A stretch of 64,000 bases of DNA, taken from contig JAYKKT010000056.1 in assembly GCA_036023115.1 (NCBI GenBank), positions 1,444,001-1,508,000 of the forward strand. The letters run 5' to 3'. Both the position numbers and the translations under genes were made by a program. Positions 23,051-33,957 of this stretch are shown here, in pieces (position 1 is the first letter of the stretch; every line of letters starts with the position of its first letter). Origin of the DNA: Brasenia schreberi. Taxonomy: Eukaryota; Streptophyta; Magnoliopsida; Nymphaeales; Cabombaceae. The notes beneath the pieces were generated by a model. The model was not told the DNA's origin. It did no database searches and was given only the letters and a program-made list of their open reading frames with translations.

Positions 23051-25462
23051 AAAGGAGACGCGGTGGACGACACATCCTATCGGGAAACGGACTACGGGTG
23101 TGTTTCCCAAGTTGACAGACTTCACATTCAAACTGACTTTTATTGACTCTAAGATGAGATAGGACATAAGGAAGTTTAGACACAGGTAAATGACTAAGAC
23201 GACAATGCCAAAGCCGAATCTCTGAATCCTGAATTGGTGCTACTGAAGCTTTATAAGAAGTTGCATGCTGAAGGTGATCTTCCAAAATGTATAAGCCCCT
23301 CTGTAGGCTACCATGACCAAAGACTTTTCCCGTCTTCAGATCCTGAAACACACAATTAGTAGGAGTAAAAGTTATACTACATTTTATAGTATGAGTCAAA
23401 GAATTGACTGAGAGTAGATTTATTGGAAAACTAGGAACATGATAGACTGATTTTAAATTAGCAAAACATGTAGGTACACTTCTCTGTCCAACCATATACG
23501 AGTAAGACCCATCTGTTAACTTAATAGGCTCTTGCTTTTGAAGAAGTCTGTACTCTGAGAAATATGATGACTCTCCTACCATATGATCGGTAGCACCTGA
23601 ATCAATAATCCAAGTCTTTGAATGAGAATAAGAGGATTTACCCTTGATAGTGTGAGTCTCCTGAGCTACTGATGCTTGTGAGGAAGATGGTTAAGACTGT
23701 TCAAATAATCTTTTCTCTAATCCTTCAATTCGCTTAATAAGCTCTTGCATTCTATCTGTATTAGAAATAGAATTCTCCACAGAATGAGTGATTCTTGCTT
23801 TTATAATAGTCTAGTTTGCTATGTAATTCCCAAGAGTATTCCTTGGAGTGTCCTAATTTTCCACAATGAGAACAGATGAGTTTTTCTCTTTCACCAGGTT
23901 GGGATCTACCATGTCCCCGTCTACGGCCTTGGTATCCTCCTCTTCCACGATAATGTGAATTTTCTCCTCTAGTTTGGAGAGCATGTTGATATGAAGAAGG
24001 AATATTTTTCCTTTCAAGATTTCTACGATCCTCTTCCCTCATTAACAATGAGTACATTATCCCCAAAGATGGTAGTTCATCTCTTTCCAAGACATTGAGT
24101 TTTATTTACTCGAATTCTAAATTTACACCCCACAGTAAGTTGAATACTTTTTTCTTTTCAGTCTCTGTATTTCTTTCAATTTAACACGAAGAGCACTTGA
24201 TACCAGTATAATATAGAAGTTCATCCTAGAGTCCCCTAAGATCTGCATAATAGTCACTGATAGAACATAAGCCCTGTTTACAATTTCTGATCTTTTCCAA
24301 AATTTCATATTCTTTTGCTACATTTTTCTTTCTGGAATAAGCTTCAGAGACTGTGCACTAGATTTCATAAGCTGATTCAAGAAACATAAATGTCTTCGCT
24401 ATAGATGGAATTATAGACTGTAGTAACCATGAAGAAATTAAAGCATCTTCTCTTCGCCAGGCAGGGTAATGAGTATCATTTATATCTGGAATAGGTGTCT
24501 AACCCATAAGATGAGCCCATCTCCCCCTTGCTATTATAGCTAGTTCCACGGACCGAGACCACTCTAGATAATTTCTGCCATCCAACTTTGTCGTTGTAAT
24601 CTGAAAATTTTCTCCTTTTTTATTCAGGGCTTGTTCAGACATCATGAATGTAGTTTCAATTGCCTTACCTTTACTGGCCATCAATATTTGTTTTAAATAA
24701 ATTATCTGAAGAGTTTTGGATAAACTTCTAAAATCACGTGTATATCTTCCAAAGAAGATTTGATGTTATTAAATAAAATGATTTAGTCTAGATTTTTGAC
24801 TAGACTACTCTGCAACCAACATAGAATTGATTAAATCTGCAAACCAATCAGCAATCATGTCTTCAATCAACAACTGATCAACGTATTACAATGGGTATTA
24901 CTGTCCTTTGTTAAGAAACTAAATTGTTCCAAGACAATATAAATAGCAAACAAAGAATCAGCAGCCAACTTTGTTCTCTTATCTTTGAATTCTGAATAAA
25001 TCGCAATCTGTATAAACTAATCAGCAATGGAATAATGCAGATCAGACTGTGTTTGAACCAATCTGTATAAACCAGCCAACCAAACACTTCAAACAACTAT
25101 TGGCAGTCGAGAGGAGATCGACTGAGACAAAGACTTCCAACGATATAAACCAATCGGCAGCACAATGCTGATATGAATCCTTTTAAAGAATAACGCAGAT
25201 GTGTTTGAATCTACCAAACTTTTTAATTTGTACCTCCAATCTGATCTGATTTGAATCTTCAATCTGATCTGATTTGAATCTTCAAATAAAATTAACTCAA
25301 CACCAGAATCAACAGCAGGTGGCTTGGCGTGATATGGTCCAATCGGCAATAATAAACAAAAAAAATTCCAATAGGCGTGACTCAAATCTGATTTGAGGCT
25401 TCACTTTCACATGAATATTTTGATCTTCTGAAGACAAAATCGTAGCTTTTCAGGCCTTATAA

Positions 25463-25474
25463 GCTTTGATACCA
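25463..25474 (-). other. Primer-binding site (initiator Met tRNA type)
   Basis: Immediately inside the right-hand 5' LTR the minus strand reads TGGTATCAAAGC. This is one change from the TGGTATCAGAGC complementary to the 3' end of plant initiator methionine tRNA, the usual Copia primer. Confidence 0.85.
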
Positions 25475-25770
25475 TGATAAAATAAAACAATATGCATTGA
25501 TCTAAAGAGAATGACTTACAAGTTTCATCAGATTGGAGGTTCTCCAATCTGTACAAAGGCAACCTGCGGCACACTGAGGTAGCCGACCTATCTTTCTTTC
25601 ATACTTTACTAAACCCTAAACCCTATTATTTATACTACCCTATCTAACTTGAATTTCTAAACTACCCCTGATTAGTACTAACTAATTACTACTACAGAAC
25701 CATAACACACACTAAAACACCTAAATGCTTAAATAACGTGAATAACATGAACACACGACACCCTTTAACA
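25475..25770 (-). repeat. Copia 5' LTR (right copy)
   Basis: 296 bp, TG...CA termini, nearly identical to 19887-20179. Differences seen: a 3-bp and a 2-bp indel near the start, a 4-bp insertion near 25,680 and about five substitutions. The same TATAAAT plus TTTAGGG pair is present. Confidence 0.92.
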
Positions 25771-26239
25771 GTCCTTACTGCTATTTACTTAATAAATAGG
25801 ATGCCTAGTATTGCACTCAAGATTGACAATCCCATAAATTACCTTTGATAGATAATCAAAACTTTTTCATATAACTCCTCGTATCTTTGGCTGTACTTGT
25901 TTTGGTCATGCTCACCTACTTGGTCATGATAAACTTGATCCAAGAGTTGTAAAGTGTATTTTTCTTGGCTACTCAAATTCTCAGAAAGGTTATAAATGCT
26001 ATGATCTAATACTTAGAAAAATGTATGTATCTATGAATGTCACTTTCTCTGAATCTATTCCCTATTATTCTACTCAGGGGAGTCAGTCATCTCTCAAAAT
26101 ATACCTTCTCATGTACTTCCATTAATTCCTAGTGAGACAGAGGATATCCCAGGTGCCAATAAAGAGAAGACTATTGAACCAAAACAAACCTTGGTGTATA
26201 AGAGAGGACTAAAAAGATCATTTGTTCTCAAGAGGAACA

Positions 26240-26938
26240 CATATAGACTAAGTCACACAGACACCTCTAAGAGGTGGAGTGTCGACCCAGACACGGGTGC
26301 GACACCAATACCAGCACTGTGTCGGCGCGGCATGACAAAAAAAAATGCATTTTTTTTAAAGGTAACTCACAGTTCTGCCATAGTGTATTTATCTTGGAGA
26401 ACCCGATCAAGGAGGGAGTGATTTGCGAAGACGATGAAACCGAAGCTTCTTAGTCGACTCGTGACCTTATCTCCCATGATGACCACCTGAGTTACCCCAC
26501 TATAGTTTCCAAAATGCTCATTCAGCATGTCTTCCATCATCTCCCATGAAACTCCGTCGATGAACATAGGAAAATATCTCAACGCGGGCCTTCTTCACTT
26601 CCTTTTGTGTAGATATTCCATGCTTCCAAATCTACCACTCACTTTGAAGTTCGGTTCTTTTTAGATAAATGGGTCCGGATCTGTAAAGATTGATTTGTGT
26701 ATTATGATGAAATTAGTAGTTGTTTACCGTTTATGTGTTTTGCTTTAATATAAAGTTGTATACTTGCTATTGTCATAAATTTATGTTAATTGATGTCTCT
26801 CTTATTCTGACTAGAATATTATATATAATATATAATATATAATATTATATACCCTAGCCGTATCACCGCACCCAAAATTTTTGAAATTTACTGTATCCCG
26901 CACCCGCACCCACACCCATGTGACATAGCATATAGACT
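26240..26938. mobile_element. Pack-type DNA transposon with 10-bp target duplication
   Basis: The insert 26250-26928 is bounded by the direct repeat CATATAGACT (26240-26249 and 26929-26938) and interrupts the Copia hinge reading frame. Its ends are weakly inverted: AAGTCACACAGACACC on the left, and CTATGTCACATGGGTG read inward from the right. Both ends continue into GGGTGCG-rich sequence ('gacacgggtgcg' on the left, 'gtgggtgcgggtgcggg' from the right). A 9-10-bp duplication suggests a Mutator-like origin. hAT (8 bp) is less likely. Inside is a captured RRM gene fragment on the minus strand. No transposase is present. Confidence 0.68.
26367..26612 (-). pseudogene. Captured RRM RNA-binding protein fragment (hnRNP/RBP1-like)
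   Basis: The minus-strand frame gives an almost complete RNA-recognition motif: MFIDGVSWEMMEDMLNEHFG, a VTQVVIMGDKVTSRLRSFGF block, then IVFANHSLLDRVLQ. It corresponds to the first RRM of plant hnRNP1/RBP1-type proteins. RNP2 (LFIGGI in the family) is changed to MFIDGV, and RNP1 (RGFGFVVF) to RSFGFIVF. The open part, 71 codons, stops inside the domain. It has no promoter or partner exons, so it is a gene fragment carried by the surrounding 679-bp element and not a gene in place. Confidence 0.75.
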
Positions 26939-28610
26939 CCTATAACCAAAGATAATCCGCGTGATTCAGATTCACATTCCCCAGTGGATGAAGACTTGGA
27001 AGTTCCCATTGTTATTCGTAAAGGTAAACATACTTGTGCACGGTATTTTATCTCTCAATGTGTTTCTTATGCTAATACCTCTAAGAATTATCAAACTTTT
27101 GTTATGAATATTGAGAAACACACTATTCCTATAAATTTTAAAGAAGCAAACATGTGTCCTTTATTATGGAGAGCCGCAATAAAAGAGGAGTTGAATGCTC
27201 TTGCAAAAAATAATACTTGGACCATCACAAAACTTCCTCTCAACAAAAATGGGTTTTCACTATAAAATATAAGGCAAAACTTGTTGCCAAGGGCTATCCT
27301 ATGGCATTGACTATAATGAAACTTTCGTACCTATTGCAAAGTTGACTTCTATAAGAATAATTCTTAGTATAACAACAAATTTGGGATGGGATCTATGGCG
27401 GCTGGATAATAAAAATGCTTTCCTATAAAGAGATTTGAATGAAAAAGTATTTATGGAAGTTCCACCTGGAATGAATATTAAGGCAATGATACAATTTGCA
27501 AACTCAATAAAGCTATCTATGGGCCAAAACAATCACCTAGAATATGGTTTTCAAAATTCAGTGAGGCAGTATGCAGCTTGGGATATCAATGAAGCATAAA
27601 TGACCATACCTTGTTTTTTAAGAAAGGTACTAAGTTATCTATTCTTGCTGTTTATGTTGATGATATTATTGTAATAGGTGATGATATTGAAGAAATTTTA
27701 AAATTGAAAGGGATCTTAACAAATTATTTGACCTGAAAGACTTGGGCCGACTTCACTATTTCTTGGGGATCGAGGTATTGTATTCCAATCAAGGTATCTT
27801 CTTAACTTAAAGAAAATATTCTATGTATTTACTAAAAGAAGTAAATATGCTTGATTGTAAACAGAGTGATACACTTATGTAGTTGAACCAAAAATTATTT
27901 ATTTGAGATAGTGAAAGTTTCATAGATATTCAAAAATATCAGAAATTGGTGGGCAAGCTTATCTATCTGACTATTACTCGTCCATACATCACTTATGTCG
28001 TGGGTATTGTAAGAAGGTTTATGCATTCACCAATCAAGAATCACATGGACGCTATGTATAGAATTCTTAGATATCTTAAATCTATACTTAGAATGGGTCT
28101 TCTTTATTCAAAATCCTACAAATTCAGTATTGAACTTTATTTTGACGTGGACTGGATCAAAAGATGAACGAAAATCAACTACAGGGTACGTTACACTACT
28201 TGGCGATAATATTAGATCTTAGAAGATGAAGAAACAAACCGTTGTTGCTAGATCTACAGCAGAAGCTGAATATAGAGCAGTAGCTCATGCTATGTGTGAA
28301 GGAAAGTGGGTATCCTCCTTGTTGGATGAGTTGTGATTTACGTCTAAACAGCCTATCACATTATATTGTGATAGCAGTACAGTTATACAGATGACTTCCA
28401 ATCCAGTATATCACGAAAGAACCAAACACATAGAGATCGACTGTTACTTCATGAGAGAGAAGGTTTCAAATCAAGAATTCAGATTGGAGTACGTTAAATC
28501 GAAAAATCAGAAGACTAACTTTCTAACCAAAGTCATCACCAACAAACAACTCAAGGATACTTTGTCTAAGTTGGGTGTTCTCGAGATCTTTCACCCAACT
28601 TGAGGGGGAG

Positions 28611-28907
28611 TGTTAGAGACTGTAATGAGTCTCATAATAGACTCGTTACAGTACATATTCAGTCTAGAAAGAGTTCATTTAGTTATACTTAATTAAGAGT
28701 AGGGGTAGTTTAGTCTTTCAAGTTAGAAGATACTTATAAATAGGTAATCAGGGTTAGTGTTAACATTATTAGAAAGAGGTGCAGTGTGTGGGTCAGCTGC
28801 CTAGAGAGAGGCTATAAGATTGCATAGGCATATTGGAGGAGATGCATCCAATCTCCCAACATCTATAAATAATTTTTATTTCCTTTTAATGAAGATTATT
28901 TGTAACA
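28611..28907 (+). repeat. 3' LTR of the plus-strand Copia element
   Basis: It starts TGTTAGAGAC right after the purine tract TGAGGGGGAG and ends TTGTAACA (297 bp). It carries TATAAATA (28735-28742) followed by CAGGGTTAG. It shares the 'gtagtttag...ttcaagttaga' block with the LTRs at 19,887 and 62,637. The matching 5' LTR was not found, because the element is truncated on the left. Confidence 0.8.
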
Positions 28908-29370
28908 GTAAGAAGCTGCTTAAATTCAGTTCTGATTGAAGATAATGAAGGGGCATGAATATCTAGCCTGTTGACCTAGTGACTTCTCAAATAAGTGAAC
29001 TGCATCCTCTTTGTGACTTGCCAGTTGAGTGGCCCAGAGATATTCATTTATAATTGTCAACTTCTTAGGTTTTAATCTTGCAAAAGATTAACTTATTGCT
29101 TTAGATATTTTGATAGTAGAGAAGTTATTTTGGAGCTACTCTCGTTTCAATTTCGCTACAGAACTGTTTAGTACCATATGATGTTCTTAATTGCTGCCTA
29201 GAAGTTTTGAGTGCTTTATAATATTGCTGAGTTTGCATCCTTCTTCTTGAGTAGATTATATTTGAAACTGTACACTCTTGAAACCACATGCCCATATGTT
29301 ACTTTTTTGGGTTGGCTGGCCGTCTTATATGTCGATTTCATTCAACAAATTTCATTGAAGAAGATTGAAG
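28908..29370. other. Between Copia elements, nothing recognised
   Basis: AT-rich sequence, probably remaining intron of omega-amidase copy B. No coding similarity seen. Confidence 0.4.
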
Positions 29371-31437
29371 AAAAATGACATTCAACTCATTCTTGAATTC
29401 TGGCAGATTCGGCACCTTCACAGGGCAGCCATCTGGTTTTTATTTCTTGATTTCTGTTATAGCCCTAATCACAATGCCAGATTTTATACTAATCCTATTC
29501 TAACTTAAAAGACATAAATAACCCTAAGTACAGGACACGATTCCCAATGGTTCTGATCCGATCCATTGAGTCCAAACACGACATTCACTTAGACATTTGA
29601 AATGAAATACTACACATACTTTAAAACACTACACTAACACCCATCTGTAACTTGTGATTCACATCCATTTGAGTATACGTAGGTCTACAATTTTCCATCT
29701 TGACATCTTGCAACAGGTCCAAAGTATATTTTCTTTAATTCAGAAAGATATCCTTACCTGAATAGGCTACTTCAATGCCTAAAAAATAATGTAATCTTCC
29801 AAGATCCTTAATATCAAATAATCGATGGAGGTCCTTCTTTAATCTTTGAATTTCTTCGATGTCATCACCTGTTACAATAATGTCATCTACATATAATAAT
29901 AGTAATGTAATTTGTCCTCCTTTTTAAAGAATAGTGTATGATCACTTACACTTTTTCGATATCCCAAATTTATAATACTTCTGCTGAATTTCTCAAACCA
30001 AGCTCTTGGAGATTGTTTTAATCCATATAGCCTTTCTTAATCTGCATACATTTTTTTCAAGATTCGAATATCCAGGTGGTAACTCCATATAAACTTCTTT
30101 GAGTTCTCCCCGTAGAAAAGCGTTTTTCACATCTAGTTGCCACATTACCCAGTTTCTTTGAGCTGCAATACTGATAATAACTCGTATAGATGTAAGTTTC
30201 ACTACTGGTGCAAATGTCTTCTCATAATCAATCCCATATGCTTGACTATATCCACGTGCTACTAACCTTGCCTTGTACCTCTCTAATAAACCATCTGCTT
30301 TGTATTTGATTGTATACACCTACTTGCATGAGACTACTTTTCTGCCTTCTGGTAAGTCACTGAGTTCCCAAGTTTGATTCTTTTCTAATGCTTGAATTTC
30401 AGACTTCATAGCTTCAACCCACTGCTTGTCTTTAGACGCTTCAAAGTAGTTTTTTGGAATTTGATTCATCATCTCTGTTTGTCTGTTCATAAATATATTT
30501 CTCTCCCCCTTTCTGTATATTTTTATTATGTTGTCTCCTGAGATTTGATCTGTTCTTGTAAGAGAGTTTTCTTCTTCCGATTCTTTACTTACACTGATTC
30601 TTGGTAGAACAATTGTTTCTTCAAAAGTAGAATGAGACAAATCATTCGACTTTTTGTAATATGGAGTAGTTTCAAAGAAGGTTACATCCATAGAAATATA
30701 TCTTCTATGAGAATTAGGATCATAACAAATATATCCTTTCTTTTCACAAGAATATCCAATGAAAATACATTTCATCGCCCTTGGATCAAGCTTATCTCTG
30801 AATTGTTGATGAACATGCACATAACAAACACATCCAAATATTCTGGGAATGAGATGGAATTTTGTTGTAGGGTGTGTGGATAGGTTGATTGATGAATCAT
30901 GCCATGTGATGCCATAAAAGAAGTAAAAGGCGTAGAAAAGTATTATTTTACATTATCACTACGTAAAGTATGAATAGGGTGCCCAAACTAAGTATGAATT
31001 TCTTTGCAAAAGTTTTGAAAAACACTAAACAACTCTAAGCGATCTTTCATTAAAAATATCCAAGTACATCTAGAAAAATCATCAATAAAAGTAATGATCT
31101 TGATTCACTATTAGGAAAAGTAGCTCTATGATGTTTTGCTCTTTGATATACATCACATTAAATTACCACATCACTAGGAATTGAAAGGGAAATAAACTCT
31201 CTTAATTTTGAAACAGGCAAATATCCTAATCTACTATGCCAAATTTTTATTTCTTCTTCAATAGTACTAGCTGTCAATACTCTTTTTTGCCTTAAAATAT
31301 GATCTCCAGGTAGTATGTATAGTCCATTGCATAGTTCACCACGACCAAAGATTATTTCCTTTCTCAAATCCTGAAAAACACAACCATATGGAGAGAATGT
31401 AACTGTACAATTTATATCCCTAACCAATGAACTTAAT
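29370..31437 (-). mobile_element. Truncated Copia element, minus strand (integrase, RT, one LTR)
   Basis: On the minus strand 31437-31158 gives GAG-pre-integrase (INCTVTFSPYGCVFQDL and IKIWHSRLGYLPVSKL). 30.95-30.32 kb gives integrase end and hinge (DKLDPRAMKCIFIGYS, ISMDVTFFE). 30.43-29.65 kb gives reverse transcriptase: [68 protein letters not shown] and FLGIEV. It then runs straight into LTR-like sequence ending ACTAACA at 29639. Gag, protease, RNase H and the 5' LTR are missing. The integrase core also shows an internal deletion near 30.9 kb. It sits in the copy B intron. Confidence 0.82.
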
Positions 31438-31923
31438 CCGAGTTATGGAGGGGGATGAGGTGACCACGTACGGTTGGTCGAAAGTGAACCTGGATTGAAA
31501 ATTAAGACATCATATTTCCACCTTAGAATATGGGCATTCAAGAAGGCTTGGGAATCCCACAATGACTCTTAGGATCAATCATGCAAGCTTTAGGAAGCAA
31601 AATGCGTGATAGTTGAACAAATTTAGTGACTAACTGGTTGTGAGAGTACCAACTAGTACAAAAACTTTAGAACTTTATGAATCAATTAAATTATCAATTC
31701 CAAAATTTACCGTTGCAATGATCCTTCTGCAGCTCTCACTTTTTCTTTTCTTCCTGGGGAAAAATTTGCTTAAATGCATCAATGATGTCATGCATTGCGG
31801 TATTTTTCTAGCTGCATGTTTAAAGAGTTCATTTTGGTGTTAGTCAATTCATTTCGACGTATGATCTTCTTTAGTTATTATGACTATTGATCAGTTGTTT
31901 TGTATCCTTTTTTGTGTGACAAG

Positions 31924-33702
31924 GCAACTGACAACCAGGTAATTCTTGGTCGATATATTTTTTCAGCAGATTTGCCCATTGGTACTAGTTTTTTTGCTCT
32001 AACCATCTCCACATCTAAATATCGCAAAGGTATCAAGGCCAACGCCTCCCCAGATAGTCCTTTATTTTGGAGCACACTTTGACACTGTTGAACTTTACAT
32101 TTGCAAATTTACTTTCATTTTCTCCTCTTGCCCATGATGAACCTTTTAGAAGATGCTCGATTTTATTGGCTCGATAAAATGTCTCCAAAATCATGACAAT
32201 GGCTCATTTTCTGCATCCACAAAAACATGTTCATCTGTCTGTTTGATTGGTACATGCATGTTTGTTGTAGATTTAGTTACTCATTTGTAGAATTTTCTGC
32301 ATTTCTTTCTCTTGCATCACATGCAATGGAAAAAAGTTGACATTTTGGTCTTGCTTGAATCATGGACTTTATGAAATTCACCTTGTCAAAGGTATCTGGA
32401 CCTCGATTCTAAAGGACCGGGCCTGGCATAACCAAGCTTAGCCCTGCATAGATGGGTTACAGATCACCACATTTGTTGTTTAGACCTTGATTTGTTAAGG
32501 CTTGGGACCTCCTGGTAACAAGACCAAAGTCCGTTCTGTTTGACTGTGCCCCTTCCTCAGATCCAAATATATGAAATTCACTTGGAATGAAAGGGCATGC
32601 TCTCTTTTAAAATTATGAATGCACTTTCACACATGGTTTTGTCTGGGATAGATTGTGCTTTAGTCTAAGCCTCATTAGTACATGGCTTCGAGGTTGGCCT
32701 GCTTAAGCAAAAGGGTTCCAATCAGACGCAAGCTCCTGTCAGTGTCCAGTCAGGTCAATCTGAGGGGTGTGTTAAAATGGTTGGACAGTGATTGAAAAGC
32801 AGAAACCTGTTGGTCCTGTATCCGGCTTTCGTGAAGGGCAAATAAGTATCACAGAACTCGCCCTAAAAGATTTTAATGACCAAAATAGCTTCGTGGCTAA
32901 GTATGCCTTTTGACTGCTCCTTTCTTGTAATTTCTACTTTTGACTGATATGAATCGTCTAGCTTCCTTGTCTTTCAAAGCTGCCATAAGAAACCTTTCAA
33001 TATAACATCATGAGAAATAAGTGTGTTACTTCTGTTCTTTCCTGCCATTGTGTTCAATGGAGAAAAGGGATTCACCCCGTGTTTCTTGAACAGGCAGCAC
33101 TGCTTGCTTGTGATCTCTCAGCATCTCTTCCTACTACTATTGCAAAAAAAACAAGGTTCCTATGATGGTTCCCCTTTTCATGCCCGTTATTTTGGGAAGC
33201 TAATGCTGTTTGTTTGGGTGGAAGCTATTTATTGCAACATGTTCACCTGCTCGGGATGTTAATGCTGGTTATGTGGCCTGGGGTCACTCCACTCTTGGTT
33301 GGACCGGTACGGGAAATTGGAAACCTGTTGTTTTCCACTGTATAAGACATTGAGAGGCACGGATACTTAATTGATTTCCATTCTATTTGGAAGTTCGGGA
33401 AATAATTGCGAAAGCTGAGCATGAGGAGGCAATTATACTAGCTGAAATCGATTATTCAGAGAGTGAATTGAGAAGGTGAAGATATCTGTTGAACTTTTTT
33501 TCTTCTTTATTTCCCACTTTTGGTTAAAGGTAAATGTCTGGCTTATGTATGCACCTGCGCCACTCACACGCACATCTGGAGACATTTTTTTTTTAACCAA
33601 ATTGATGATGCTAATTGCAGAATGAGCCTTCCTCTTGAGAAGCAAAGTCGTGGTGATCTATACCAAGTTGTGGACATCCACATGTCAAGAGAAACTGAGT
33701 GA
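31924..33702 (+). pseudogene. Omega-amidase copy B, exons 7-10 (pseudogene 3' block)
   Basis: Exon 7 is 31924-31938 (ATDNQ, one base shorter than in copy A), exon 8 33225-33306, exon 9 33394-33475 and exon 10 33621-33702 (MSLPLEKQSRGDLYQVVDI to stop). Intron sequence from about 31,641 to 33,620 also aligns with copy A from about 2,009, so the two blocks are duplicates. Exon 8 has one extra base near its end and exon 9 one missing base near its start. The frame is lost across the exon 8/9 junction and then regained, so LVGPFGE becomes LGWTVRE. Exon 6 (LICYPGAFNMTTGP region) was not found between 19,504 and 31,924. With the stops in exon 5 this is a pseudogene. Confidence 0.85.
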
Positions 33703-33957
33703 TCGCTATATGTTACTCTGGAATGCAATGCCTATTAATGTTAAATAACAAAATTCATTTATAGGATGTATACTGATCATTTGGTTGTATGCGTAATTGC
33801 TTAAAAACAAAAAACCAAGATCTCCGTGCAACGAGGGGAAAAAGAAAATTTGGAAGAAATTTGAAATGCATAAATTTGCAATTGAAGGTAGGTCATACAG
33901 ATTTTGAGTGGAATATCTGCATGTCCATTGAATAGATATGGAGCTCAATGAGTTTCA

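Larger units (their letters stand above)
19887..25770 (-). mobile_element. Complete-length Copia LTR retrotransposon, coding-defective
   Basis: This is a 5.9-kb element with LTRs at both ends and a perfect 5-bp target duplication, GTCCT, at 19882-19886 and 25771-25775. On the minus strand the order is 5' LTR, initiator-methionine tRNA-type primer site, gag (from 24684), a zinc-knuckle-like CSHCGKLGHSKEYS at about 23,850 whose last Cys is Ser, and protease with TWIIDSGATDHM near 23,590-23,630. Then come GAG-pre-integrase and integrase start (23582-23043), an integrase/hinge region (22.8-21.9 kb), reverse transcriptase with [22 protein letters not shown] (about 21.5 kb), RNase H (20.73-20.24 kb) and a purine tract. 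Stops and frameshifts disrupt every domain. The two LTRs differ at only about five positions plus three small indels. Confidence 0.93.
25776..28610 (+). mobile_element. Plus-strand Copia element, internal region (integrase to RNase H), interrupted
   Basis: The plus strand reads integrase C-terminus (VLTAIYLINRMPS, then a decayed KCIFLGY-type block), then the hinge, the 679-bp foreign insert (26250-26928), hinge again (DSDSHSPVDEDLEVPIV) and the start of reverse transcriptase (WRAAIKEELNALAKNNTW). After that come YVDDIIVIGDDIEEI near 27,650, FLGIEV near 27,760, and RNase H with KKQTVVARSTAEAEYRAV and MTSNPVYHERTKHIEIDC (28.2-28.5 kb), ending at about 28,600. Frameshifts and stops are moderate. 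Its RNase H is very close to that of the 19,887-25,770 element, so the two are the same family. Confidence 0.85.

Noticed and set aside
26817..26860. Possible hairpin or origin in the TATA-rich run near 26.8 kb
   Set aside because: It is a simple AT repeat inside the captured-gene transposon, with no further structure.
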